The notes: generated by a model from the sequence alone, not told the origin. A DNA stretch of 64,000 bases from Branchiostoma floridae (GCF_000003815.2 NC_049997.1:8796431-8860430), one strand, 5' to 3'; shown: positions 1 to 12,559, counted from the stretch's first letter. Translations and numbers: made by a program.

Positions 1-2519
1 TAATAGGCTCGAAAAGGGGGTGTAGTAAAGACGACAATGGATTACAGAGGGAAGGGGTTAAACCAACGTTTTAACTTGAAACTTAGAATTCCAGGGACTC
101 CTGGTCCATCGCATTAAGTTAGGTCCTGCAGCTATTGCCACCACTTAAAATCAAATATGTCTCCTGTGCTGTTATTGTTATATTGATCTAATCATTCACC
201 AGTGTTAAGTCGATAATGCATGAAGGGTAAGACATTGATATTTTGAGTACCAAGTATTAATCATTTACGCATCATTGGTTCAAGCTAAACCCACATGGTA
301 TCTATAGACTTCAAATTATATATTCCGACCTTAGCTGATTACTGCAAAACCATCTTCTAATTCATTTTTTTTTATCTTGATAAACTTTAACATTACATTG
401 TGACTTCAAGTGACTCCATCCGTTAAGTCCTCGAACATTTATCGGAATTCTGGAAGATAAAACCGGTTTATGGGCCCAAATTAGACTTCCTCCCGGAGAG
501 AAATTACACTTTCTCGGTGAAAAATTAGAAACCATCTTCCACAGTAAATGTGCCTTCCTTCTTGGTTGCTTTGCTCCTAACGCATAGCTATATATCTACC
601 TTTAACCGCAATTATTCAGGTACTATAATCGATTGTACGAAAGAAGCCATACATTTGAAGCTCTGCTAAATGTGTTATGTATTATAGATGACTGTATCTG
701 CGTAAACATTCCAATTTAAAGCCAACCATTGAGTCTATTCTTAGATTCAACATCACAATGTGCGCAATCTGCTGTATAAACCGAATAAGAAGGTACCAGC
801 GGAATACACCGTCTTCTATCGTATTTATGTCCACCTCATCCGAGCGAGAAAACACATGTTTCAATTCAAAATGAGACAGAAGTTGATACATTTGGTGTAC
901 TCGGACAAATAAGATAGCAGCCTCTGAATACGTTATTCGAATTTTCGACTGATCGATCTATTTCATGGAAACCCGGGTGATACAAGCAGAACCCCATGTG
1001 ATACGGTAGGTTATCACCCTGTATGGAGCACCCATATCGAACGCTATCGAACGCGGCTCATGTACGATATACATTTATTTTACAGATTTGGTTTAAGTAT
1101 GATGTGAAGGGTCAGCAAGGGCTACTGGCTGTCGGAAGGCTGCGCACAGCAATCCCTTTAGGCAGATCGCTGATGGATAGAGTCCATTCCAAGACACCAT
1201 GAGGGTTTTTAGGCGATATTTATAATTAGTCTGAATTATTTTGAATAAAAGAATATCTGAGCCACAATAATTAAATTATTTTCAAAAAATTGACTAAGAA
1301 AATACTCATTTATTTGAATTTCTTTGAATATTTTAGAAACATTTTGAAAGTAACTGTACAAAAATATCTTTATTTAGAATAATTGTGAAACCTCTCTGTG
1401 ATTATTTCACATTTACAAATATTTACAAAAAAATGGTTAACCTGGCCAAATGGTAAAATTAGTTTATTGCCCCCATAAAAGTAAGCCCTATTGTTGCATC
1501 TGTATATTTTTAGATTTCACTGCTGGGCACTGGTGGATCCTTTGTGGTGGGCCATTGTTGCATGGCACCCAACCATACTTTGCAAGGATGTGTGAATTGC
1601 TATCTTCCCAGCCCACCGAACCATTTACAAAAAGTGGTAGAAAATGGTAGAAAATGGTAAATAATGGTAGAATGCTGTTATCATTATTTAGAAACCATTA
1701 GAAGTATCCAATTCCACACTATGAATATTTCCAAAGTTTTACAGGACCAGGGAAATATTTATAAAGTTGAAACAGTGTTTAAAATATTTCTGAAGTATCA
1801 AATGTCCTAGACATATAATTACAAAACTTTAAAATCAATTCTAAACAATGGCAACAAACATCCGCATGGTGTCTTGGAATGGACTCTAGTAATAGATACC
1901 AAAAGCAGCATCTAAAAAAAACGGTATCCTGGTGATAACGGTAATGTGTTACTCTGTATGGCATAAAAGTATCCTTAGGCTAGGATATGGGCGACGTCTA
2001 CCATTATGGGAAGATGAAGGCAAATTCTGCATCATGTTGAATCTAGCCTTTCAGACTCATTGATTGTCCACATTTGGTGCATGCCTTGGGCCCGAAAGTA
2101 TAGCATAAAGGTTAGTTTAAAACTCTTATTCCAGTTATAATTATCCACCTGCGCCGCAGCAAATCGACCTAAATACATCAACTTTGATATTTTCATCCTT
2201 TTCAATTTCTTTTCTTGGTATCATGAGATAAACGCTGTTTTATTGATTTCTAAATGTCAACTTCAAGCGGTGTGCAGAAACAAGCGAGCACATGATGATG
2301 TATCGGTGTGTATTACAGATGCTGGAGAGTCTAGACCGTAGTTCCGGGCTCTACGTGTACTGATAAGCATAGATATCCTGCAAACAAGGCTTTTAGATGT
2401 CATCTTTATCTCCCCAATTCATATGACTGATCACCAATTATACCTAACGCATGGGCTGGAGTCTCCCTTGGGACACCGTGGAGTTAGTTAAAGTTACCCG
2501 TGCTTCTGCAACAGATGCT
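1..2519. other. No gene recognised (intergenic or intronic)
   Basis: AT-rich DNA with frequent stops in all frames; the open frames are at most about 66 codons and match no family I know. I see no splice-flanked exon, RNA gene or terminal inverted repeat here. Confidence 0.5.
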
Positions 2520-2756
2520 TAGGGGTGGTGCCCATCTCCATTTCTGTAGCTCGTTGGCCACACATTTGTGCAAGCCACTACAGCAGGGGTCTAGCCCGCT
2601 GGTAGTGATGTGTGTTTAACTTCCATACTCTTCCTCTTAAGTGCTGAGTGCTACGCAGAGAAAGCAGCATGTTCTTAAAGTCTTTGGTATAACTCGGCCG
2701 GCCATCGAACTCACGCAAGGTGAACACTCTACCCACTCGGTTATTGCATTGTGGAG
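2520..2756 (-). repeat. tRNA-derived SINE, family 1
   Basis: Read on the minus strand, the element starts with a tRNA-like head: an A-box-like GAGTGGGTAGAGTG and a B-box-like GAGTTCGATGGC near 2700-2750. A body follows that recurs at 4928-5170, 25318-25500 and 50658-50830. Shared landmarks on the plus strand are GGTAGTGATGTGTGTTTAAC, CAGAGAAAGCAGCATGT and ACTCGGCCGG just before the tRNA-like part. Several diverged copies with an internal Pol III promoter layout indicate a SINE. Borders are approximate. Confidence 0.65.
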
Positions 2757-4184
2757 TACAAGCAGTCTTTTTTTTTTTTTGGCAACGGCAATGCCATACA
2801 ATTACAAGGAAAGGTAAAAATGTGACCTTGATCTATGTATGACTCATGAGTCTAACTTCAAACTTAACACAGGTCAAACTTTCTGGATTCTGGCCACATC
2901 CTCTTGAAAATCATTACAAGGAAGCAATCCATTCTTTCTACTTAAAGCTGATGGATGTATGCAGCCACACGACCGGAGCAAACGGCCACATATCATTCCG
3001 TGGTAATTTTACTAGCGGTAAGGTCGTTCTTGATGGAATGTAACCCAAATATGACCAGCAAAAGGTTAGGCCTCTGTATTAAGCTTGATGTATTGGTCAA
3101 TTTTGTGTCAAATGAAGTAAGGTAATCCTAGTGCGGAATGGAAGAGCTTCCCAATGTCTTGGCACCGACCTGTACGTGACTGCTCAGGCAGGTTGGTTAA
3201 AAACACGTTGTCAGAGCAACTACATTAGTCCCGTAGGTAGATATTTGCAGTTTACACAATGGACTACGACATTACCCAAGTCGTTTTCGGTGTGACAGAT
3301 TGTCTCCATTGCTGTGTAAATGTCTTAAGCTGGTGTCTTGTCGGGGTGTTACGATGTAGCATCTTGACAACGACGTAGCATCTCGACAGCAATTGCCATC
3401 GAGATCACATAGGACACATCTGTACCTATTCAACACACATCTGTCCCGTTGATCGACGCTTTTACGTGACTCTAAAGATGTTTATATTCGAGCCAGCTTC
3501 TCCGTGCATCAAGATGGAGATGCAGTGGCTAAACCCAATCTCGGGAACCCGTTCCGGTTAACGACGTTTGCTCTTAGCTCAGCATTTGATTTACAACCTC
3601 TTTCAGAAGGCCACAACCTTGCGTGTACTTTAGGGGCAAGAAAAGGCCGCATGATCTGTCATTATCAGTAGCCTTGAAGTGATAGTTTATTAGCAGTAAA
3701 CCAGTTGCAGCCAAGCAATTGAAGCATTGACGAGACGTATTCAAGCACACAAATTACAAGCCTCCTATGTCGGCCAGACGAACGTCATTCCACAGAATTA
3801 AGTCTTTGATCGTACATCCAATTAGCGAGTGATTAGATTCCAGCCTGTAAGCAATGTGTACGAAATGTGCCAACGGGTTTTTATTTTGTCAGCAAAATTT
3901 ATACTGGGAGATAAAAGAAATTTTAAATTTTCATGAATAGGTCAACGTCTGTGTCTTCTGAAAGGGGCATACATCAATCTAATAATATCTAACAGCGAAC
4001 AGATTATTATTGAACTGAAAGAGCACATTGGACTAATGCTTGTAGCGTTTTACTGCTTGTAAAGTTTCCCACAAAATGTCATAATTTAAACATCATGACA
4101 TTTTCTGGTATAAAACGGGTCATAATAATCCCGGTGGAAGTCTGCAAGCTTCGTTAAAAATAAAACAATATCATGAGATTTATA
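2757..4184. other. No gene recognised
   Basis: Unique-looking DNA without a supported exon. A 65-codon open frame at 2846-3043 has no recognisable similarity and no clear splice sites. Confidence 0.45.
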
Positions 4185-4432
4185 CCAAAGATCTTATGTT
4201 ACATCTTGAGATATTTTGACTTAAACTTGAGATGTTGAGAAAAGTCGTAAGATGCTTTGCAAAAATCTCAAGATATTTTGAAATTTGCTTTTGAAAAGTC
4301 TAATATCTTGAGATGTCTGAAAAATTTGAGATTATTCAAAAAAATCTTGAGACTTTTTTAAAAACACCAAGATTGTTTCAAAGGATATCAAGATTGTCTT
4401 CAAAGATAGCAAGATTGTCTAAAGAAATTTAT
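4185..4432. repeat. Dense CTTGAGAT / ATCTCAAG motif cluster
   Basis: Short motifs such as CTTGAGATATTTTGA, ATCTCAAGATATTTTGA and ATCAAGATTGTCT recur in both orientations about every 20-30 bp. It looks like a degenerate satellite or palindromic repeat. No coding content. Confidence 0.5.
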
Positions 4433-4927
4433 TGCTGGGGGTCATTATGATCCACTGTATAACAGACATTTTCATAAAAAATATCAGATATGCACCTTTA
4501 GCTGTAAACAATCAAAAGCATTAGTCCTAAGTATTCTGCTCAATCTAACAATAATCTGCCCGCTGTTGCATGTTATCTTTAATTTTACATCACGAGTCTA
4601 CATATACAAGCAGAGTAATGTAATGAGTCTGCTAACCGTCCGTAATTTGGAAAGATGCCGGGTTGAATTAAAGGACAACTGCTGCAAATGTTCAATCGCG
4701 TACAGCTACACTTCTTTGAACTTTACTTTGCTCATCGTTAAACTAATGTTTCTCCAGAAGTGTCGTTGGACGCTTTCTTGTTTTCTTCTTCAAGCATCAC
4801 GAGAAGAGTATACTGTGCCTTCATCATCACCAATCTATTTCTAAACAAATGCAGCGAATCAATCTTATTTCTTATTGAAGGTATTTTCATATTCTCTTTC
4901 AGTCAGTCAAACTCCTTCCGGCGCCTG
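4433..4927. other. No gene recognised
   Basis: AT-rich spacer; open frames here overlap a SINE downstream and are not supported as exons. Confidence 0.4.
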
Positions 4928-5170
4928 ATGGCACATATGGCGGCGCCCATCTCCGTTTCAGCAGCCCTGGGCAACTTTGTGCAATCACAACAGCAGGGGG
5001 CTAGTTCACTGGTAGTGGTGTGTGTTCAACTTCCATGCTCTTTTCCGAACGCTGAGTACCAAGCAGAGAAAGCAGCGTGTAACAATTTTAAAATCTTTGG
5101 TATGACTCGGCCGGCCATCGAACTCATGACATACCGAATGCAAGGTAAACACTCGGTCATTGCACCGACC
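4928..5170 (-). repeat. tRNA-derived SINE, family 1
   Basis: Second copy of the family seen at 2520-2756, in the same orientation. It shares the segment around GGTAGTGGTGTGTGTTCAAC, CAGAGAAAGCAGCGTGTAAC and ACTCGGCCGGCCATCGAACT. The tRNA-like head lies at 5110-5170 on the minus strand. Confidence 0.65.
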
Positions 5171-5449
5171 ATCTCCTTCAGACAAACCCAAAATGAGGAT
5201 TATGTTCTATCATGGTCTCCACTGGTACCCTTGCCCTACAAACCAATTCACAGCATGGAACTCATTTCACTCTAATGTCAAAGCGCCTTAACGGCAATTT
5301 TCATTCTTCAGAACATTACTTCCCAAATGAAAAATGTCTAGCCGAAAGGCTTTGTCGTCAGTACGAAAGGTTAAGATTTCAATTAGGACGTTCGTTAATG
5401 TCAACATGTTTATTTCCCTTCCAATGACCCAACCTATCTGTCTAAGCTT

Positions 5450-6245
5450 AGTCTGAGGTATATCAGTTTCTCTAGGAGTAGTCTCTACCACACGAAAAGG
5501 GAGACGGGAACAGGCGTGTCACGACGCTTCTCAAAGGAAAGGTCCACACAGCTCCATTTGACCGATGGTTTCGTTTCATAGGTCTTCTTACTAATAACTC
5601 ATTTGATGTCGTTGTAACTAGTACTCGCACGTATATTCAATACATATACAGTGATTAAAATGTCACTCATCGATTTACTCTTCGGTTGAGGTACTGAGTA
5701 TATCAGTTTTTTTTATTATTCTGTTTTCTTTAGCCAGGGTAGCCCAACTCAGTGTAACACACTGCTTTACAGTGGGGCCCTGGATTTCTTCATGTGTAAC
5801 TTCTGCCACACGAAACGGAAACAGACGTGTCACGAAGCATCTTCAAAGGAAATGTCAACCTACCACAGACCTTCATTTGACCGATGGTTTCGTTATATAA
5901 ATATTCACACTAACAACCCATTTGATGTCATTGTAACTTACTCGCACGTATAGTCTATATATTTACAGTTAGTTAAATGTCACTCACAGATATACTCTTC
6001 TTCTGAGGTATATCAGATTCTCCAGGTGTAATTTCTGCAACACGAAACGGGAACAGACGTGTCTACGGTGACGCGTCACGATGCGTCAAAGAAAATGTCA
6101 ACCTCCCAATGACCTTTCTTTGACCGATGTTTTTTTTTTAATTCCATAAATCTTCTTAGCCATTTGATGTCATTGTAACGAGTACTCGCGTGTATGCTCT
6201 ATACATATACAGTTAGTTAAATGTCAGTCATCGATATGTGACTGA
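5450..6245. repeat. Tandem duplication, three diverged copies of about 230-320 bp
   Basis: Each copy has the same order of blocks: GAGGTATATCAG, a CACACGAAA-GGGAACAG segment (near 5491, 5808 and 6041), TTTGACCGATG, CATTTGATGTC and an ACTCGCACGTATA-like block. Copies have drifted by substitutions and indels. Short open frames are not conserved between copies, so this reads as non-coding local duplication. Confidence 0.65.
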
Positions 6246-7190
6246 GTGTTAAGCTAAAAGAGTTGAAAATGGTTGTCAGATGTTTCATAATCCTCCTAGG
6301 ACTAACAGCTTTTAGGTTAATGGATGTATGTCGTATACTGAATACGTATAGGGTTAGGGAGACGTCACTCATCAAAAACTTTATGATAGAGGTTTTGAAT
6401 AAAAGAGACGGAATGGGAGGACAAGTTTCCTAACCCTCCCCGGACAGCTCATTTGACGTTGATGTATCTAGTAGACGCACATGTATATACTAACAGAGTA
6501 TACAAGGATCCATTAAGGATTTCTTAAGGCAATGCGAGCAGTATTTCTTAAGACGAAGTCCATTACTCATAACTATAGAACGCTAGATTCTAAACATGAT
6601 GAATTCTACGTGTCATGCTTAAGCCCATAAGGTAGGTGGGGGAGTTGTGTTAAGTCCATTAGTTTCTAATGCGTTCCGTCTAAACGATGTTGCCACAGGA
6701 CTCAGTCACGTTTCTTACAAACAGCTCCGGTCTTACCATTGTTAGTTTTCACTTCCTTAACTGGGTAGAAATGTACGATGCACCGGTACTGACGTCAGAG
6801 ACGCTTTCAGTAACTATTTCTGAAATGGACGGACGTGACGCCCGACTTCCTCGGAGAAACGGCGACGTGTTTGACATTTCAAGTAGTGTATTACAGACAC
6901 TAAAAGGGCTTCAAATAACTTGAGATTCTGTCTACTAATCGTCAAGGAAAAGTTGTCTACCATAACTTCTACCAATTGGCCAAGTGAAATCATTATCCAA
7001 GGCTGATAGTTGTTGTATCATTCCTTTGGTAGCTATGACATGGAAATTCATTTCTTGAGAATCGTTTTCTCTTGATTTAATTTTAGTTATCAATTATCAA
7101 TGAACATGTTTTTATATCTTTGACTCCATTTTTTCCTAATCAAAGTCTTGATTTCGGTTATTTTATTTTGGTTTTAGAATTATAAAGCTA
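6246..7190. other. No gene recognised
   Basis: No supported exon. A 78-codon open frame at 6687-6923 matches nothing I recognise. Confidence 0.4.
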
Positions 7191-8104
7191 CAGTCAAACC
7201 TGTATTAGCGGCCACCTTTGCATAACGGCCACCTGCCCATAGTGGCCACTTTTTGTCGGTCCCTTGGATTGGTAATGATTAAGAAATAGGCTTAGCGGCC
7301 ACCTGTCCAACGCGGCCACGGCCACACGATTTCCGGTCCCGCAGGTACAAAAACACTGCCGATTACGGCCAAGCGGACCGCTGATCTGTGTTTCGGCACG
7401 CGTTCGGCCATATACAACAGCCGTATCGTCACCCTACGCCGGATTCAAAACCTCTTTGACTTATTTTCAAAACAAAACTTCGTAAACTGGCGCTACCCAT
7501 ACCCGCTGACAAACGAGGTCATATAAGGTCAATAGACTACACCAATATTACGGAGGTAAATTGTGTTAAAGTTACGTTCTAATACACTATCGCTTAGGTT
7601 AATTTACATCACAAAAATTTCTAAATAAATTGTTACAAAGACAAAATGATATGAACTTCAGAGTTCAGACTATGGTGGATTTTATTCTTACATTTATTAA
7701 GAGATAAGTCTAAAATGACGTGACTTTTCTTGTGAGTACCACATTAGCATAATGGGCGAATCTGACGTGTGAACGCGAGCGGGAACACACGGACGGCGAA
7801 GTATCAAATGATACAAGACGAAAGATCAAAGAAATATGACGATACCGTTCTCTTCAGACAATATCAACTGTGGAACATTTAAAACTTTTTATAGCTTTTG
7901 TTTCCTTAATACATATAGTGTAATAATCATTGCAGTACATGTACAGTACTGTATTATGTGAATAAAGATCAGTGGGTACTAAAACCATGTGTAACTTATT
8001 GCTTGTGGTCTGAACTAATTAGCATATTCTCTATAGTGGCCACCTCTCTATAGTGGCCAATTTTGACCAGTCCCTTGAGTGGCCGCTATAGACAGGTTTG
8101 ACTG
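7191..8104. mobile_element. pogo/Tigger-like non-autonomous DNA transposon
   Basis: Ends are inverted repeats: CAGTCAAACCTGTATTAGCG at the left and the complement of CAGTCAAACCTGTCTATAGC at the right, each flanked by a TA dinucleotide (7189-7190 and 8105-8106). Subterminal GGCCACC/GTGGCC blocks are arranged symmetrically. CAGT termini with TA target duplication are typical of the pogo branch of Tc1/mariner (family knowledge). The ~914-bp interior has no transposase-length frame, so it would need a transposase in trans. Confidence 0.75.
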
Positions 8105-9099
8105 TAGTCAACTGTTCATTAGCTTGCACATAATGACGACGATCATGATACTGTTACAGAGATGTCTTCCTGGGCCATGGCTTGATCTTCTTCTTAATTC
8201 AAGGCGCTGTATCCAGCCTTTACCCGGCTTTGCAGGATGATGGATATATTCTTGAAGTATGATATGAAAACAATATACGTTAAAAATCCAGTCTCGTACA
8301 TCTGCTCATATGTCATGATAATCAAACCGGAATCAACCACTGATGTTTAACATATGATTGAGAAAATAGCTGACATCCTCTGACGATATCCTGTAGAAGG
8401 GAGAAAATCTAATTAAATTATTACCACTAAATATTCACCGACGGTTTTGTACCATGCCGACAATTTTGTGACATTTATTTGATGTTAGCCGTGAAGTAGC
8501 GGCTAGGATATAGGTAAGGAAATACAATTACAGGATCGGTCGTAAATGCCAAATTTAAACGTTATAACCTTAGGCCACAGCAAGTAAATTTTATGGATGG
8601 CATCCTATGCAGAGTGCAAAAAAATGAGATAGCGAGAAAAAAGAAGTCTAAAAATAGCAAGATGGCTAAATTTCCAAAATAGACACCATAAACCTCGTAA
8701 CAAGCTTAAGATTTGAAGTGACAAAAAGTGGTATCACAACTAACAAGGCAAACATTTAGTAAAGGTGACACTAGTGTGGTACACTGGTATCACTTGCCAA
8801 GCTGGCTTCTATGTTGGTGTCACATTTACAACTATCCGCAACAAGCCGCACTCCTGCAACTATAGTCATGGCTACCTCCCTAGTGTCGCTTGTACAAGTA
8901 TGACCATTAAGCTACAAAATGTTTGCCTATTTTGGTCTATCTGTCCATCCCCAAATAGGAATATTTTTTTTCAAATAAGAGGAAAATTAATAAGCGCGTT
9001 GATGTCATACACGATATTAACAAAACACGTTTTCAGTAATGTCACCCTTTATGTTTTATCCCCGGGCCCAATGAACTATCCCAATGATTGCTTTACTTG
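8105..9099. other. No gene recognised
   Basis: No supported exon. The 118-codon frame at 8765-9121 has no recognisable motif, and part of it overlaps a SINE. Confidence 0.4.
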
Positions 9100-9353
9100 T
9101 TCAGACCCTTGCGATGCCTAGAGGCGAAATTTCTTGTTGTTTCCGTAGCAGGTTGTATGGTTAAAGAAGGGTTGCCAGCCTTCCCCTTTAACGTGCGCAA
9201 GTCACCTGATCTACCACGGGCATTGTACGTCACTTCCTGAAATACTTGTTCCGTACTCAACCGAGATGCCATTCTCAGGTTTTGAAACGTTAGACTAATT
9301 GCAGCGAGAAGCATAACTTTGAAGATGCTACCAGTTGAGCTACAGGGACATTG
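9100..9353 (-). repeat. tRNA-derived SINE, family 3 (single copy seen)
   Basis: Read on the minus strand from 9353, it begins GTCCCTGTAGCTCAACTGGT, a textbook tRNA 5' end with A box. A degraded B-box region (GTTTCAAAACCT) follows about 50 nt later, and the rest is unrelated body. No cloverleaf survives, so I call a SINE rather than a tRNA gene. The 3' border is uncertain. Confidence 0.5.
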
Positions 9354-9654
9354 AATATTTGAATTCTAATATTTGCGTCTTGCCATCAATAACTGTATTA
9401 AAGTCTCAGAGTTTATTATTGTAATAAATATTTTACGGTTTAATGAATACTCGAGGATAGCCACTTTAGTCCAAGGTCGGTCCTAGGTAGATAATAAGAA
9501 ACGTGACGTTTTGATCTTTTCTCTCAAGGTCACCAGGAACTACAGAACAACTTGATGTTAGGAACTCATTTTGAGGGAATGTGTTCTTGGAAAAAGGCAA
9601 TAAAATGTTGGATGACTCTCGTTTTACAACCATAAGAGTGCTGTTATGTTGGAG

Positions 9655-10110
9655 TAATGGGTAAGGGGGGTTAGGGTGGCCCGGAGGAATCTAAATCCAC
9701 TTCATGACATGCCATGTTGTGTCCTTGGGAAAGGCACTCCACGTGACATCCATACAGCCGTAAAATGGCACGGCCCCCTCTCCACTAGACGGCGATCACG
9801 CTGCGCTCTTACTGCGACCATAATTGGATATGTGTGAATATTGATTTCATATTGGGTATATTATACAGCATGTAAAAGTGTGACTGAGAGGACAACAAAC
9901 AGATAAAGTGTAAAAAAATCATTTCTTTTTTTGTACAATTCGTTGAGCGATCTGTTAAATTCTATGTCCCAGAGAGAGCGTGGCTAGAGCGCCGTTCTAG
10001 TGGAAAGGGGGTATACCTGACTCCACTTGTGAGCTGGGAGGTAAAAAGTGGTGGGAGGAGAATGATTGACTTCGCTTTCTGATACCGGGTATGCCGTGAC
10101 CTAGACACGC
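9655..10110 (+). repeat. SINE family 2 copy, split by a MITE
   Basis: The left part (9655-9773) and right part (10014-10110) together match the uninterrupted copy at 11390-11605. Shared blocks are TTAGGGTGGCCC, CATGACATGCCA, GTGTCCTTGGGAAAGGCACT, GTAAAATGG, then ACCTGACT and CTTTCTGATACCG. The split coincides with the borders of the MITE at 9774-10013. Confidence 0.6.
9774..10013. mobile_element. MITE family B (CACTAGACGGCGATC termini)
   Basis: Left end CCCCCTCTCCACTAGACGGC and right end complementary to CCCCCTTTCCACTAGAACGG make long inverted repeats around an AT-rich ~190-bp core. The subterminal 'GCGCTCTTACTGCGACC' and 'CCCAGAGAGAGCG' blocks recur in the other copies at 47917-48159, 48418-48658 and 59808-60020. 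No coding capacity. Flanks suggest a TA target duplication, with the left TA now reading CA. Confidence 0.7.
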
Positions 10111-10184
10111 ATATCCAAATTTTTGGTTTGGTTTGGTTTGATACAGATCTCCATTAGCGACTGATATGTCACTATTCTTCCTGG

Positions 10185-10508
10185 AGTCCGGGTGATTTGT
10201 AGAGAATCACAAATTCTAGACAGAAGGATTTTGCACCATCGCACACCGTACCATCGCACGTGTGGGGGTTCTTTAACGTGCCTGGGGTATGGCTCTCCCC
10301 AGACACGGGACCTCCATTTTACGTCCTATCCGAGGGACGGCCCAAGTCGATGCTAAGTACCCATTTTCACCTGAGCAAAGTGAGGAAAATCGTGTAAAGT
10401 GCCTTTCCCAAGGGCACAAGATCGGTACGTAGCACGGCAGTCGGATTCGTACCCGCGACCTCTCGTTCTCGAGCCAAACACACTGCCACTGCGCTACGTG
10501 GTCCCACT
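10185..10508 (-). repeat. tRNA-derived SINE, family 2 (best-preserved copy)
   Basis: On the minus strand from about 10505 it reads GGGACCACGTAGCGCAGTGG (A box), then a B-box-like GGGTACGAATCC, then the body landmark GTGCCCTTGGGAAAGGCACT. The tail runs to CGTTAAAGAACCCCC and short CGCACCATCG-type repeats near 10240-10260. This copy defines the family also seen at 9655-10110, 11390-11605, 27560-27722 and 40275-40385. Confidence 0.7.
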
Positions 10509-11389
10509 TTGTATAACAGCCCAATAACCCTAAAGCCTCAAATAGGCTATGAGAGTTCCTTTACCTTCACGATATTTCATCCTCAGGGTCAGGACCTTCA
10601 GAACAGATTGAAGCTTTGGTGAAGGACGAATTCTTAGGGCAAATATTCTTGACAAAATATATCAAGATGTTAGATTCCTTTCGTTTCACAAATGCGTCCA
10701 TTCACCCAGATTGCCAGATGGTTTAACATAGGTCATAATGGCCGTTTTGCGCTCAATCCATGCAATAAAGTGTTGTATTTCTACACATTTAGCGTTTTCC
10801 ACCCACACGGAGAACCCATATAGTGGCGATTTGGGCAAAGCGATTATCTTGCAAGGTCATTGCCTTAATAGGTTCATAATATTAAACCCCTTGAGCAAAG
10901 AATCTGTCAGTTCTGTGACCTGAACAAGGTCGAAGTTCGAAGATGAACCCCACTTTTTATAATAATTAGATTGTAGTTTATATAGTTACGATACAAGTAT
11001 TCTTTTTAGCTATATTACAGGAAAGTCCCCTCACTTTGAATTTTTGTCTAGTGGAGAAAAATTATTTTTTCGTATGAGTTATGTGTTTATATAAACACAT
11101 CTCAAGCAACATTTTTAAAACATTACCTAGAAACGAGAAGAAGCCAAACAAATGTATTAGAATAGTTTAAGAACCAATGTTTTAGATCCGTGTTAAAACC
11201 ATGTGTACTGTTTTACGACCTTTTATCTAGATTTATATATGTCTGTACTTAGCCCGATGGGATATGTCATTATTAAAACGCACGACGTTCTGACCGGTTG
11301 TCTTCTGAAGGTCAAAAACCCATGTGAAGTGTTCATTCTTGGGAATGTCTTCTTGGAAAGATAACAATATGTTTGGTGTTCGTTTCACA
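10509..11389. other. No gene recognised
   Basis: No supported exon or complete repeat; some blocks (for example near 10560-10800) resemble 11740-11920, suggesting an old local duplication of the SINE-containing region. Confidence 0.4.
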
Positions 11390-11605
11390 AATACGATTGG
11401 CGTAACGGTTAGGGTGGCCCAGAACCCAGAGGGACCCCATGACATGCCACCGAAGTTGTGTCCTTGGTAAAAACACTTCATGTGACATTCTTCACTCCAC
11501 GCAGGTGTAAAATGGTACCTGACTTCGTTTGGGGGAGGAGGGTGCAGTGGAAGGAGAGGAAGGGGCTCCGCCTTCTGATACCGTGTCCTAGACCTTAACA
11601 CTGTA
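11390..11605 (+). repeat. SINE family 2 copy, uninterrupted
   Basis: Carries the body blocks TTAGGGTGGCCC, CATGACATGCCA, GTGTCCTTGG and GTAAAATGGTACCTGACTTC. It serves as the empty-site counterpart of the MITE-split copy at 9655-10110. The tRNA-like head is not well preserved. Confidence 0.55.
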
Positions 11606-11711
11606 AAAAAAGAAACACCCCTGATACTGTGTCCTAGACCTTAACACTGTAAAAAAAGAAACACCCCTGATACTGTGTCCTAGACCTTAACACTGTAAAA
11701 AAAAACACCCA
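11576..11711. repeat. Minisatellite, 46 bp x 3
   Basis: Three near-identical units begin at 11576, 11622 and 11668, each reading TGATAC(C/T)GTGTCCTAGACC followed by TTAACACTGT, an A run and AAACACCCC. The unit derives from the 3' end of the adjoining SINE, so the array arose by amplifying the SINE tail. Confidence 0.85.
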
Positions 11712-12339
11712 ACGGCCAAAACAGCCTAAAATGGCTATGAGACTTCCTTTACCCTCGTTCCAAAAATACACCCACGCCCTCAAATTGACAGATGACTGAA
11801 CCAATGTAAGCATAGGTCATAACGACCGTTTTCTTTCAAGCCGTGCAATGTACTGGTATTTCCACCCAATGACTCACATTAAACACTCACTCAGAAAGCC
11901 CATATAGAGGCAAGTTAAGCAAAACGATTAACTCACAAATGTACGCTTCAAGCATTACCAAAATTGAACATCCTCACGAACGCCAGCTGATGGCATTCAT
12001 CTGGGCTGGATAACACCATGATAGCGTAAACGCAGACAACCGTGCGACTGAAATGTCCAATAATCTCCGGGAGTCGTTCTAACACTGGGTATTAAGGATC
12101 TTCAATCCAGGACTAATATTGCTGGTGTGAAAATTAAATGCTTAGTGAAATGGTAGATTACCTGCCTCCAGTACATTGCTTTCACCCTTAGTACCACAAG
12201 TCATTGCTTTACTGTCTGGAATGCCTCCAAGACTGGTTTTGCACTTGTTGTTTGCTTTACTGTAGTGTCATCTATGCTTAAACTGCAATCACATTCTATA
12301 GTGAACACGACATATCACTTTCCAACACACGGACGTTAC
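11712..12339. other. No gene recognised; spacer upstream of a candidate promoter
   Basis: No supported exon or complete repeat element. Confidence 0.4.
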
Positions 12340-12559
12340 GTACGACGTCATTAATGCTCCAGTTCACGCCAACCAATCAGAATCGTGAATGAAAGATGCT
12401 GTGGAAATAAATGAGTCTACCGCCCGGAGAGCGGCAGTCGGCTACCTGCAGCACTTCCAGTGCAGACGAGCAGAGAGTTGGGATTCAAACAGTCCTGTTA
12501 GGGGAGAACTGCGATCAAGGTTTCATCGGAGAAGATTTGTTTTCTCGAGATATAAAGAG
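12340..12559 (+). promoter_or_regulatory. Candidate promoter and orphan non-coding first exon
   Basis: A CRE-like GACGTCA (12344-12350) and a CCAAT box CCAATCA (12373-12379) lie just upstream of a GC- and purine-rich stretch. That stretch ends in a good splice donor, AAAGAG|GTAAAG, with the intron starting at 12560. There is no ATG-initiated long frame, so it would be 5'UTR. Spacing (CCAAT to likely start 50-100 bp) fits an animal RNA polymerase II promoter. The gene it serves is not identified: the next recognised plus-strand exon is the GPCR at 33010, or a gene hidden in the repeats that follow. Inference. Confidence 0.35.

Noticed and set aside
8765-9121. 118-codon plus-strand frame
   Set aside because: No recognisable motif; overlaps SINE sequence at its end.
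9300-9353. Functional tRNA gene on the minus strand
   Set aside because: Only the 5' D-arm region is tRNA-like; anticodon and T arms do not pair and unrelated body follows, so it is a SINE head.
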